From the NCBI RefSeq assembly GCF_002218085.1, contig NZ_BDUC01000003.1:531666-595665 (forward strand): a stretch of 64,000 nucleotides of DNA, given 5' to 3'. This DNA comes from Tolypothrix sp. NIES-4075. GTDB lineage: Bacteria; Cyanobacteriota; Cyanobacteriia; Cyanobacteriales; Nostocaceae. The notes under the pieces were generated by a model, which ran no database searches, was not told the DNA's origin, and was given only the letters and a program-made list of their open reading frames with translations. Position numbers and translations under genes: made by a program. Position 1 is the stretch's first letter. Every line of letters begins with the position of its first letter. This document shows positions 25,820-34,723 of this stretch, piece after piece.

Positions 25820-28800
25820 ATGATTAGACACGATAGAAATATCAGTGAATCCTGGATATCCTTACCTTGGAAGAAATTCCGCCGTAATGTATTCCGCCTA
25901 CAAAAGAGAGTGTTCAAAGCAATTCAAGTTGGCGACATGCGGAAAGCGCGGTCATTACAAAAGCTTGTATTAAAATCTACCTCTGCAAGATTACTGGCAA
26001 TTCGTCAAGTAACTCAGCTAAACGCTGGTAAAAAGACCGCAGGTGTTGATGGCAAAGCGTCCCTCAGTTTTGAAGAACGCTTCGCTGTTGAGGAAATCCT
26101 CAAAACCAATACACATAATTGGCATCATAACAAATTACGGGAAATCCCTATTCCTAAAAAGGACGGGAAGACCAGAATCCTCAAAGTCCCTACTATTGCA
26201 GATAGAGCATGGCAGTGCCTTGCAAAATACGCACTAGAACCAGCACACGAAGCAACATTCCACGCCAGGAGTTATGGCTTTAGAACCGGACGCTCGGCAC
26301 ACGATGCTCAGAAGTTCCTGTTTTTGAACCTAAACTCTAAGGCAAATGGAAAAGATAAGCGAGTCATTGAGCTTGATATCGAAAAATGCGTGCGCCGCGA
26401 CAGTTAATGCGGTATCCCCAACCAAGTTGGGAGAGAATGAGGAGATGGTCTCTAGGTTAACCAACTTACCTGGAGTCGAAAGACAAAAGGGACAACAGCA
26501 TGTTGGTAAAGCCGGGAATAGAGAGAAGGCGTTAAAACTATTGTCCGGCAAGACCTGTGTGACATGGTGAAAGTTAAACTACTTGAAGCCCAATTCTGAC
26601 GGTATACTCGATTGCCTATTCCTACAACGCCTGAAAGGAATAATCGTTTGTGTGTAGTTTTAAGCATTTGAACCACACAACTTCTTCAAACGAAGTCAGC
26701 CACCGATGAGATGGCTCAACGAATGAGTGGGACACCTAAATCACACTATTACGTACCGAGTTAATAAAGCGCGGGATGACCTACGGGGGGCGACCCCTAT
26801 GGTTACAGAGTTCTCATAGTAGTCCGAGGACGGGAAAGCCGTCCACATGGCGAAGGGGAACAGGTATTCTTCACACTTGTATCGAGAGGTACGCGAGATG
26901 CGAAATGCCGAAACGGTTTTAAGTGTAATTCGAGACAGAGGTTATCGTGGTTTACCTCTGGATGATATCTACAGGCAACTTTTCAATCCAAATCTGTACC
27001 TTTTAGCGTACAGCCGCATCTATAAAAATGATGGGGCGATGACGCAAGGGGTTACACCAGAAACTGTTGATGGGATGTCCATTAAAAAGATTGAAAACCT
27101 CATAGAAGATATTCGCTATGAACGTTTTCGGTGGACACCAGTACGGCGAATTAATATTCCCAAGAAAAATGGGAAAACTCGACCCCTGGGTATTCCCACA
27201 TGGAATGATAAATTGGTTCAAGAAGTAATACGTTTAATATTAGAAGCGTACTACGAACCTCAATTTTCCAACAGCAGTCATGGTTTTAGACCCAATCGTG
27301 GATGCCATACGGCATTAACAATAATAGACCGCACTTGGCAAGGAACCAAGTGGTTTATCGAAGGAGATATCCGTGGATGCTTTGACAATATAGACCATAA
27401 AATCTTAATGTCAATTCTCCGCGAGAAAATCCAAGATAATCGCTTTCTGAGATTGATTGAAAATTTGCTAAAAGCAGGTTATTGTGAGCAATGGAAATAT
27501 TACTCTACCCTGAGCGGAACGCCGCAAGGCTCGATTATATCACCCATACTCGCAAATATCTATCTTGACAAATTCGATACATTTATCGAACAGACACTCA
27601 TCCGAGAGTATACATCTGGTAAATGTCGGGCAGAAAATTCGGAGTATTCAAAACTCGTAAAACTTGCCTGGTATTTCAGGAAACATGGACAATTTGATAA
27701 AGCGCGTCAACTGGAAATTAAATACCAGAAAATGCCTTCTAAAGATGTCCGTGACCCTGAATATAGAAGGCTAAAGTACGTCCGCTATGCAGACGATTTT
27801 CTACTTGGTTTTATTGGCTCATTTCAAGAAGCAAAAGAAATTAAGGAAAAGCTAAAGACATTTTTAGCTGAAAACCTTCAGTTGGAATTGTCTCCAGAAA
27901 AGACCTTAATTACTAACGCCAGGAATGAAGCAGCAAGCTTTTTAGGGTACGAAATTTTAGTTCAATATTCCGACGATAAGCATACCAATGGTAAACGCTC
28001 GATTAATGGAATTATTGCACTAAGAATCCCAGCAAGATTTCTAGAAGAAAAGTGCGCTCTATATATGAGGAATGGTAAACCCATTCATCGCCCTGAACTA
28101 ATAAATGATGATGATTTTACTATTATCAACATTTTCCAATCAGAATTTAGAGGGTACGTACAATTCTATAGCCTTGCTCAAAATATTGCATGGCTCCGAA
28201 AACTTCAATGGGTTATGTCGAGTTCACTGATGAAAACTCTTGCCTGTAAATACAGAACTAGCGTGGCTAAAATTTGCGCTAAGTTCAATAAGACGGTAAA
28301 GCTTCCACAAGGCTTAAGAAAGTGCGTAGAAATAACCGTTCCAGTAGAAGGTAAGAAACCTTTAGTCGCTCGCTTCGGCGGCATACAATTAAAACGCAAC
28401 CTAAAAGCAACCATTCTAGACCTGCCAACAAATAGAAAACCCGCGTTCAGAAATGAACTAATTAAACGGCTTCTTGCGGATGAATGTGAGATTTGTGGGG
28501 CAAAAGGTAACATTGAAGTTCACCATATTCGCGCTCTTAAAGACCTCAAAATAAAGGGCAGAAAGGAAAAACCGCAATGGATGCAAATTATGTCCGCACG
28601 TAGAAGGAAAACTCTCATGGTCTGCCCTCAATGCCATGATGCAATACACGCTGGTAAACCAACATGTAACCGAGTCTCGTGATGACAGAGTACTGGAGAG
28701 CCGTGTACCTGGAAATCTTGTAAGCACGGTTCGGAGGGGGCTAGTTGGAAAAGGAGCCAAATTGTGGAAACCTCGCTAGCTAGCTACCCACTTTCGACAG

Positions 28801-29734
28801 AATAAGCCACATCACTATCATGGATAACCTGATTGCCCCTAAAGGGTTAAAACTCGGAATATTCCGATGTCTTAAAGCAGGTATAAATCCAGAGTTTCCT
28901 GAACAAGGAACGCCTCAAGGAGGAGTAGTAAGTCCGCTTTTAGCGAATATTGCGCTCAATGGGATTGAAGAAATTCACCAATCCGTCCGCTACGCCGACG
29001 ACATGGTAATTATACTAAAACCCCACGATAACGCAGAAAAAATACTTGACAAAATCAGCCGATTTCTTGCAGCAAGAGGGATGAGTGTAAGTGAACGTAA
29101 AACCAAGATAACCGCCTCGACAGATGGGTTCAATTTCCTAGGCTGGCACTTCAAGGTGCAAAGTAACGGAAAGTTTAGATGCATTCCTTCAGTGGACAAT
29201 TTTAAATCATTCCGTCAGAAGGTAAAACACATCATCAACAACTCGAATTATGGTTCCAAGGAAAAAGCTGAAAAATTAGCACCCTTGGTTAGAGGATGGA
29301 GAAACTACCACCGCTTCTGCAAGATGGATGGGTCACGCAATACGCTGCACCACATAGAAGCAAGAGCCTTTAAGGTATTTAACAAGGAAGCCAGAAATGA
29401 CCGACATTCTAGCAAGACATTGCTAAATAAGGCATTTCCGTCTGTATCTTACTCCGAAAACAAACACGTTAACGTCAAAGGAGAGAAATCACCTTTTGAT
29501 GGAGATATAACATACTGGAGCGAACGCAACAGTAGGTTATACGACGGTGAAACCTCTAAAGCTTTAAAACGGCAAAACCATTCATGTGGACATTGCGGAT
29601 TAAAGATGCTTAGTGAAGAGAAAGTACATCTACACCACGTAGATGGAAATCATAACAATTGGAAGGCTAAAAACCTTCTAGCCATACACGAAAGCTGTCA
29701 CGATTATATCCACACGAGCAAGACGAAAGTCTAG
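25820..29734 (+). CDS. outer-intron reverse transcriptase/maturase, split by the inner intron
   Basis: Exon 1 is 25820-26389 (MIRHDRNISESWISLPWKKF, N-terminal RT motifs up to IELDIEKC) and exon 2 is 28793-29734 (FDRISH, GTPQGGVVSPLLANI, VRYADDMVI, maturase domain, HNH as CGHCG and LHHVDGN and ESCHDYIH). Joined in frame they give about 503 residues with every RT block. The ATG at 25820 was preferred to an in-frame TTG at 25697. The break falls inside the first catalytic block (LDIEKC-FDRI). Removal of the inner intron is needed to make this protein. The type looks chloroplast-like. Confidence 0.85.
26650..26679 (+). other. EBS1 hairpin of the inner intron
   Basis: The stem GTGTG (bulge TA) GTTT pairs with GAAC CACAC, and the loop TAAGCATTT exposes GCATTT at 26664-26669. 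It is perfectly complementary to exon bases 26384-26389 and gives a direct sequence-based match to the insertion site. Confidence 0.7.
26847..28682 (+). CDS. inner-intron reverse transcriptase/maturase/HNH protein
   Basis: 611 residues from ATG at 26847. RT blocks: RRINIPKKNGKTRPLGIPTW, HGFRPNRGCHTAL, FIEGDIRGCFDNIDH, SGTPQGSIISPILANI, and the catalytic YADD in KYVRYADDFLLGF. A maturase (X) domain follows, and an HNH endonuclease domain closes it (CEICGAKGNIEVHHI; CPQCHDAIHAG). All key residues are intact. The RT style resembles mitochondrial-like intron proteins and differs from the outer protein, so the nested intron belongs to another lineage. Confidence 0.95.
   Translation: MAKGNRYSSHLYREVREMRNAETVLSVIRDRGYRGLPLDDIYRQLFNPNLYLLAYSRIYKNDGAMTQGVTPETVDGMSIKKIENLIEDIRYERFRWTPVRRINIPKKNGKTRPLGIPTWNDKLVQEVIRLILEAYYEPQFSNSSHGFRPNRGCHTALTIIDRTWQGTKWFIEGDIRGCFDNIDHKILMSILREKIQDNRFLRLIENLLKAGYCEQWKYYSTLSGTPQGSIISPILANIYLDKFDTFIEQTLIREYTSGKCRAENSEYSKLVKLAWYFRKHGQFDKARQLEIKYQKMPSKDVRDPEYRRLKYVRYADDFLLGFIGSFQEAKEIKEKLKTFLAENLQLELSPEKTLITNARNEAASFLGYEILVQYSDDKHTNGKRSINGIIALRIPARFLEEKCALYMRNGKPIHRPELINDDDFTIINIFQSEFRGYVQFYSLAQNIAWLRKLQWVMSSSLMKTLACKYRTSVAKICAKFNKTVKLPQGLRKCVEITVPVEGKKPLVARFGGIQLKRNLKATILDLPTNRKPAFRNELIKRLLADECEICGAKGNIEVHHIRALKDLKIKGRKEKPQWMQIMSARRRKTLMVCPQCHDAIHAGKPTCNRVS
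28698..28732 (+). other. domain V of the inner intron
   Basis: GAGCCGTGT and AGCACGGTTC form the lower and upper stems with the AGC-type triad region, and the loop contains GGAAA. It lies 16 nt after the stop of the inner RT, the usual place. Confidence 0.8.
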
Positions 29735-29742
29735 AGCATCGG

Positions 29743-29776
29743 GAGCCGGATGCACGGAAACGGGCACGTCCGGATC
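29743..29776 (+). other. domain V of the outer intron
   Basis: GAGCCGGATGCACGG-AAA-CGGGCACGTCCGGATC is a 34-nt hairpin with the canonical lower stem and GAAA-like tip, 8 nt after the outer RT stop. The domain VI hairpin GAGAGG...CTCTC follows at about 29782-29810. Confidence 0.85.
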
Positions 29777-29986
29777 TAAATGAGAGGGACGGAGCATAAT
29801 AGCTCCTCTCGACTCAACCCAAGGGGGACAAGGGGGACTCCTTGGAGGAATTACCAATTACCTTTTTACCAATTACCTTTTTCCCCAACAATTAACAAAG
29901 AACTGTTACAGTCTATAACGCGATCGCAACATGACCCAGGTCGCAGTGTTACGATGCCCTAAAAACGTTGAGAGACAATTTTTTTT

Positions 29987-30406
29987 ATGGCAGAAACACT
30001 AACTGGACAAACTCCCATATTCGGTGGCAGCACTGGCGGTTTGCTTTCAAAAGCATACGAAGAAGAAAAGTACGCTATCACCTGGACTAGCCCCAAGGAG
30101 CAAGTGTTTGAAATGCCTACAGGCGGCTCTGCTATCATGCGCCAAGGCGAAAACCTGCTTTACTTGGCTCGTAAAGAATACGGCATCGCTTTTGGCGGTC
30201 AACTCCGGAAATTCAAAATCACAGACTACAAAATCTACCGGATTTATCCCAACGGCGAAACCCAGTATTTGCACCCGGCTGATGGTGTCTTCCCTGAAAA
30301 GGTAAACCCAGGTCGCGAGAAAGTGCGTTATGTAGACCGCAACATCGGCAGTAACCCCAGTCCAGCTAAACTCAAGTTTAGCGGTAAATCTCCTTACGAT
30401 GTATAA
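29987..30406 (+). CDS. psaD: photosystem I subunit II (PsaD)
   Basis: 139 residues: MAETLTGQTPIFGGSTGGLL, EEKYAITWTSPKEQVFEMPT, then EYGIAFGGQLRKFKITDYKI and YRIYPNGETQYLHPADGV. PsaD is a peripheral stromal (cytoplasmic) subunit of photosystem I that docks ferredoxin and stabilises PsaC. The length is exact for cyanobacteria. The nearest upstream feature is the twintron, whose 3' end lies 168 nt before the start, so the psaD promoter must be inside that short gap or beyond the intron. Confidence 0.98.
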   Translation: MAETLTGQTPIFGGSTGGLLSKAYEEEKYAITWTSPKEQVFEMPTGGSAIMRQGENLLYLARKEYGIAFGGQLRKFKITDYKIYRIYPNGETQYLHPADGVFPEKVNPGREKVRYVDRNIGSNPSPAKLKFSGKSPYDV

Positions 30407-30407
30407 G

Positions 30408-30567
30408 GAATAGGGTAATGGGTAATGGGTAATGGGTGATGGGTAATGGGTAATCGCTAATGGGTGATGGGTAATGTACTTTTCTCATCCCAACTACCAA
30501 CTACCAATTACCAATTACCAATTACCAATTACCAATTACCAATGCCCCATGCCCCATGCCCTAAATT
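30408..30567. repeat. heptad hairpin repeat (psaD-trpE gap)
   Basis: GGGTAAT/GGGTGAT heptamers (about 30415-30474), the core GTACTTTTCTCATCCC, then ACTACCA/ATTACCA heptamers (about 30487-30545) and CCCCATG units. The core is the reverse complement of the GAGAAAAGTAC core at 20.9 and 46.2 kb. Confidence 0.85.
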
Positions 30568-32106
30568 ATGATTTTTCCCGATTTTGCCGAATTTCAAGAG
30601 CAAGCTTTACAAGGTAATTTTGTCCCAGTGTATCAAGAGTGGGTAGCAGACCTGGATACGCCCGTATCTGCTTGGTATAAAGTATGCGTTGGTCAGCCTT
30701 ATAGCTTTTTGTTGGAATCGGTAGAAGGTGGCGAAAAATTAGCACGCTATAGTTTACTGGGTTGCGATCCTTTGTGGATTTTGGCAGCTAGAGGAAATCG
30801 CACTACGCAAACGCATCGGGATGGTTCGCAAATTGTCTTTGAAGGCGATCCGTTTGCAGCTTTAAGTAAATGTCTGGAACCTTTTGTGCCAGTAAAGTTA
30901 CCGCAATTACCACCGGGAATTGGCGGTTTGTTTGGGTTTTGGGGCTATGAATTAATTAATTGGATTGAGCCGCGCGTGCCAATTCATGCCCAAGATGACC
31001 GTAATATACCGGATGGGTTATGGATGCAGATAGACCACCTGTTGATTTTCGATCAGGTGAAGCGAAAAATTTGGGCGATCGCTTATGCTGATTTACGAAA
31101 TGTAGAGACGCGATCGGTCGCGTCTTTACAAGCAGCATATCAACAAGCGTGCGATCGCGTCACCCAGATGGTTCACAAATTATCTTTGCCCTTATCGCCC
31201 CAAAATACTATCTTGGAATGGACACCACCAGGAAGTAGAGATGCGATTAATCGCGTCTCTACAAAAGCGGGGGAATATACCAGCAACTTCACGCGAGATG
31301 AATTTTGCGCCCAAGTTGAAAAAGCAAAAGATTATATCAAAGCGGGGGACATTTTTCAAGTAGTTGTTTCTCAGCGATTATCAACAGAATACACTGGCGA
31401 CCCCTTTGGACTTTATCGTTCTCTGCGGCAAATTAATCCTTCGCCTTACATGTCTTACTTTCACTTCAATGATTGGCAAATTATCGGTTCCAGCCCAGAA
31501 GTGATGGTGAAAGCAGAACGCGATGCAGATGATATAATCGCCACAGTCCGCCCGATTGCCGGAACCCGTCCGCGAGGGAAAACAACCCAGGAAGATGCAG
31601 CTTTAGCCGCAGATTTGCTACAAGACCCCAAGGAAATCGCCGAACACGTAATGCTGGTAGATTTAGGGCGTAACGATTTGGGGCGAGTCTGCGAAAGCGG
31701 TAGTGTGAGAGTTGATGAATTAATGGTAGTAGAAAAATACTCTCATGTAATGCACATTGTCAGTAATGTTGTGGGTAAACTGGCATCGGGTAAAAGTGCG
31801 TGGGATTTGCTCAAGGCTTGCTTTCCGGCGGGTACAGTCAGCGGTGCGCCCAAAATAAGGGCAATGGAAATTATACACGAATTAGAACCGTGTCGGCGGG
31901 GTGTATATTCTGGGGTGTATGGATATTACGATTTTGAAGGGCAATTAAATAGTGCGATCGCTATCCGGACAATGGTAGTACATGATGGTAAAGTCACCGT
32001 GCAAGCTGGCGCCGGTATGGTAGCTGATTCCGAGCCAGAGAAAGAGTATGAAGAAACGTTAAATAAAGCACGGGGGCTTTTAGAGGCAATTCGCTGTTTG
32101 CGGTAA
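30568..32106 (+). CDS. trpE: anthranilate synthase component I
   Basis: 512 residues. The N-terminal regulatory part has the tryptophan-sensing motif SFLLESVEGGEKLARYSLLG. The catalytic part has VVVSQRLSTE, INPSPYMSYFHF, IIGSSPEVMVK, TVRPIAGTRPRGKT, VDLGRNDLGRV and FPAGTVSGAPKIRAMEII. It forms anthranilate from chorismate with the glutaminase subunit, whose gene is not nearby. Two palindromic 28-30 bp repeats lie in frame at 31101-31130 and 31235-31262, adding VETRSVASL (about residues 179-187) and SRDAINRVST (about 223-232) in the inter-domain region. Confidence 0.97.
   Translation: MIFPDFAEFQEQALQGNFVPVYQEWVADLDTPVSAWYKVCVGQPYSFLLESVEGGEKLARYSLLGCDPLWILAARGNRTTQTHRDGSQIVFEGDPFAALSKCLEPFVPVKLPQLPPGIGGLFGFWGYELINWIEPRVPIHAQDDRNIPDGLWMQIDHLLIFDQVKRKIWAIAYADLRNVETRSVASLQAAYQQACDRVTQMVHKLSLPLSPQNTILEWTPPGSRDAINRVSTKAGEYTSNFTRDEFCAQVEKAKDYIKAGDIFQVVVSQRLSTEYTGDPFGLYRSLRQINPSPYMSYFHFNDWQIIGSSPEVMVKAERDADDIIATVRPIAGTRPRGKTTQEDAALAADLLQDPKEIAEHVMLVDLGRNDLGRVCESGSVRVDELMVVEKYSHVMHIVSNVVGKLASGKSAWDLLKACFPAGTVSGAPKIRAMEIIHELEPCRRGVYSGVYGYYDFEGQLNSAIAIRTMVVHDGKVTVQAGAGMVADSEPEKEYEETLNKARGLLEAIRCLR
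31101..31130. repeat. palindromic repeat inside trpE (copy 1)
   Basis: TGTAGAGACGCGA-TCGG-TCGCGTCTTTACA is a 30-bp palindrome with one mismatch. It is translated as part of TrpE without breaking the frame. Confidence 0.85.
31235..31262. repeat. palindromic repeat inside trpE (copy 2)
   Basis: GTAGAGATGCGATT/AATCGCGTCTCTAC is a 28-bp palindrome with one mismatch. It is read in a different frame from copy 1 and gives SRDAINRVST. Confidence 0.85.
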
Positions 32107-32330
32107 AGTTGCTTGGTGTGACTAGGCTTAGGAACAAGAATGGACAATCTGAATTTAGTCAATAATGCGATCGCTGTATTCAATTTGTATTTATAGATAT
32201 TCCAGCTTGAGTATAATTTTTGGATTCGCGATATCACGAAAAAGCAACATTGGTATACGTAAAATTTTAATTATGATATATATGAGTAAATTAACATACT
32301 GTATATTTGACTAGTGTTTTGGCGTGACTT

Positions 32331-32864
32331 ATGAGACATCAGCTATCTGCTCAATTGTTGCTGGGGTTGGCGATCGCACTAGTTGCATCTGCTATGCGAA
32401 ATCAGCCCAGCAATGCACAAAGCAAAACCTTCTACTGCGGTATGAGTAAGGGTGTAGCAGCAACTATGGCTCGCACCCCACGGGGAAACTTACCAGTGAT
32501 TCGCTGGGACTCTGCCTACTTTAGCGGTTCGGGATGGAATCAACAACGGCGCTGTCAAGAAGTATCGTTAAGATTCCAAAGGTACTATGATAATGGCACG
32601 CTGAAGTATATCACAACTGGTCAAATGAACAAACAATCTGTGGTGTGTGTCGCAAGTCACAAAGGAGGTGATTGCACTGGATTGCTATTTACTATTAAGC
32701 CAGGAAACACTCCTGATCGCACCCTGGCAAAACTTTTGAATTACCGCACTCTGGCTGCTGGTGATTCACCAAATGAAAGTGCCGGAGAACGGCTCTACAT
32801 CGATATAAATGAGTTTATAAATACAATTCCTTTAGAAGGAGAAACCTCAAATAAATCTGTTTAA
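32331..32864 (+). CDS. COP23-domain secreted protein
   Basis: 177 residues with a signal peptide (LLLGLAIALVASAMR, cleavage near SNAQS), then KTFYCGMSKGVAATMARTPR, PVIRWDSAYFSGSGW, RRCQEVSLRFQRYYDNG and VVCVASHKGGDCTGLLFTIK. These fit the COP23 domain, named after a circadian-oscillating membrane-associated protein of Cyanothece. Four to five Cys suggest disulfides outside the cytoplasm. It heads a group with a protease, a secreted protein and a kinase. Confidence 0.8.
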   Translation: MRHQLSAQLLLGLAIALVASAMRNQPSNAQSKTFYCGMSKGVAATMARTPRGNLPVIRWDSAYFSGSGWNQQRRCQEVSLRFQRYYDNGTLKYITTGQMNKQSVVCVASHKGGDCTGLLFTIKPGNTPDRTLAKLLNYRTLAAGDSPNESAGERLYIDINEFINTIPLEGETSNKSV

Positions 32865-33069
32865 GAATAATTGCGATTCTTGGGGGATTTTAAGTAACGA
32901 AATGTTGCCGTATCTCTAGATGATCAAGGACTGAAAGCAGAATAATGTGGCGCCTACTGACACTTGATGCCTGTGTTAGCAGTTTAACAGTAGCACTGAG
33001 AGTATTAGTATTGAATATCAGTGTCTCTCAACTTGCTGCTACAAATTTACGTTTGCTAGGGGGTAAGAA

Positions 33070-33918
33070 ATGAGGTTTTGTGAAAGGCTGACAACAGCGT
33101 TGATAAGTGCAACTGCGATTGTCATGGTGCAGCCTTATATCGCTGTAGCGCTAACACCGAACCAAGTTAATGAGATTGCCAAAGGCATTACAGTATTAAT
33201 TGATGGGCAATATCCAGGTTCTGGAATAATAATTGCCAGAAAAAAAAATACTTATTACGTTCTGACTGCTGCTCATGTAGTGGCAACTGAAGATAAATAT
33301 GAAGTTGTAACTTTTGATAATAGAAGATATGCAGTTAACTACGGCACTGTGAGAAAATTGCCAGGGATTGATTTGGCAGTGTTGAATTTCAGCAGCAATC
33401 AAAGCTATAGCATTTCTCAATTAGGAAATTCTGAACAAGTCAGCGAAGGCTCAACAGTCTATACTTCTGGATGGGCAAACCCCGGAAGCCAAATCAGACA
33501 GCGGGTGCGTCAGTTTACATCGGGACAAGTTTCTGCCCGTCCTCCGAAAGCGCTAGCAGATGGCTATGACTTAGTTTACACCAACATTACTCGCGCAGGA
33601 ATGAGTGGTGGTCCGGTGCTAGATGAAAATGGACGTTTGGTTGGTATTCACGGACGCACTGAAGGAGATGCATCTTCTCAAGGGGAGATAGCTGTTAATG
33701 GCAAAGTTGGCTTTAATTTGGGTATTCCCATCAATACATTTGTGAGTGTTGCGAAAAAAGCAGCTATTGATTTGGGGTTGCAAACCACATATTCAGCCCC
33801 AGTTTTGCAAACACCTTCAAGTAGTTTTCTACCTACTACAACTTCAACTGGACGACCTAAAGTTATACCTGGTTCTGGGGGAGCATCAGCAGATGCTTGT
33901 CCTGGCAGACATTGTTAA
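33070..33918 (+). CDS. trypsin-like serine protease
   Basis: 282 residues with a signal peptide (ALISATAIVMVQPYIAVA). The S1-type fold shows His in VLTAAHVVAT (about residue 69), Asp in GIDLAVLNF (about 101) and Ser in RAGMSGGPVLDENGRLVGIH (about 181). No PDZ domain follows, so it is not a standard HtrA. The C-terminus is a short Ser/Thr/Pro-rich tail with Cys. It lies between the COP23 gene and another secreted protein gene. Confidence 0.88.
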   Translation: MRFCERLTTALISATAIVMVQPYIAVALTPNQVNEIAKGITVLIDGQYPGSGIIIARKKNTYYVLTAAHVVATEDKYEVVTFDNRRYAVNYGTVRKLPGIDLAVLNFSSNQSYSISQLGNSEQVSEGSTVYTSGWANPGSQIRQRVRQFTSGQVSARPPKALADGYDLVYTNITRAGMSGGPVLDENGRLVGIHGRTEGDASSQGEIAVNGKVGFNLGIPINTFVSVAKKAAIDLGLQTTYSAPVLQTPSSSFLPTTTSTGRPKVIPGSGGASADACPGRHC

Positions 33919-33940
33919 ATATGAAGCAAAATAAATTACC

Positions 33941-34666
33941 ATGTTGAAAAAATTATTCAAATTAAGCTTTTTACCGATATTATTAATTCCAGCATTAGTC
34001 AATACATTTGAGTTGAGTGCGATCGCCGAAACCTCAATTAATGAAGATAGACTTGATACTGTTAATGGAATGCCTTGGGCTGGTACTGGTTTGCCTTTCG
34101 ATAAAGTTGTAGATATTAAAGATAGTCTTGTCGGCTCAGAACTTGGCAAAGTGGTAATAGATCGTCATGGAGAAGATTCATCTTCAGGTTTATTTAAAAA
34201 TCCTTTTGTAGATCCCAAACCTGGCAGATTTGTAATTGTATCCTTATGGGGCAGCAAAATTGAAGGGTGCTTTGTCAAAATAGTTGTGCAATCATCCCCA
34301 CTAGATGGTAAAGCTGATTTGGAAGACCTTGTTCCTAAGTTAATGGAGTTAGGAATTGGAGGTCAAGTTCTCCAACTAACCAGAAATCAAAGCGCTAAAG
34401 CAAGAGGGTTTAAAGGAGATTACACATACACCGAATACGAAAACAATACACAAGTCAAACATTCCAGTACTTGGTATATGACAGATACTTTATTTGCCAT
34501 AAATTCTAATGGAGTTAATTTACTCAGAAATGCACCACCAGGTGACATTCGCGTTCGTTTAACTTTTGCCAATGGTGATAGCAAAATATTCCCAATAGGT
34601 AAGGGGAATGTTAAGCGATGGCAGGAGGCATTTGGTTTTAATAGTTCTTGTGTTGCTAAGAATTAG
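33941..34666 (+). CDS. hypothetical secreted protein
   Basis: 241 residues with a signal peptide (LSFLPILLIPALVNTFELSA, cleavage near IAETS). The mature part has no domain I recognise; notable blocks are MPWAGTGLPFDKVVDIK and GNVKRWQEAFGFNSSCVAKN, with two Cys. It starts 22 nt after the protease stop, so the two are probably co-translated and may be functionally linked, perhaps as substrate or partner (inference from context only). Confidence 0.65.
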   Translation: MLKKLFKLSFLPILLIPALVNTFELSAIAETSINEDRLDTVNGMPWAGTGLPFDKVVDIKDSLVGSELGKVVIDRHGEDSSSGLFKNPFVDPKPGRFVIVSLWGSKIEGCFVKIVVQSSPLDGKADLEDLVPKLMELGIGGQVLQLTRNQSAKARGFKGDYTYTEYENNTQVKHSSTWYMTDTLFAINSNGVNLLRNAPPGDIRVRLTFANGDSKIFPIGKGNVKRWQEAFGFNSSCVAKN

Positions 34667-34723
34667 TTTGAATTAATTACTGAGTAAAACAAATTTATAA
34701 TTAATACTGCTAATTAAATCAAT

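Larger units (their letters stand above)
26390..28792 (+). mobile_element. inner (nested) group II intron
   Basis: It begins with GTGCGCCGCGACAG at 26390, directly after codon TGC of the outer RT. Domain V is at 28698-28732 (GAGCCGTGTACCTGG, then TAAGCACGGTTC) and domain VI follows. It encodes an intact 611-residue RT. A hairpin at about 26650-26680 presents GCATTT (26664-26669) in its loop, complementary to the last six bases of the 5' exon (AAATGC, 26384-26389), as expected for EBS1-IBS1. To restore the outer frame the 3' end must be 28792. Confidence 0.88.
25283..29818 (+). mobile_element. outer group II intron (host of a nested intron)
   Basis: The 5' end GTGCGATTCG (25283) matches the GUGYG consensus. 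The 3' part has a domain V of 34 nt at 29743-29776 (GAGCCGGATGCACGG, then CGGGCACGTCCGGATC) and a domain VI hairpin ending near CGACTCAAC at 29818. The total length is 4536 bp, or about 2.13 kb without the inner intron. The encoded protein lies in domain IV and has RT, maturase and HNH regions. It is inserted between the kinase gene and psaD, in the same direction as both. The exact 3' end may shift by a few bases. Confidence 0.88.

Noticed and set aside
29780..29962. Short frame after the outer intron
   Set aside because: It runs from intron domain VI through heptad repeats and has no coding features.
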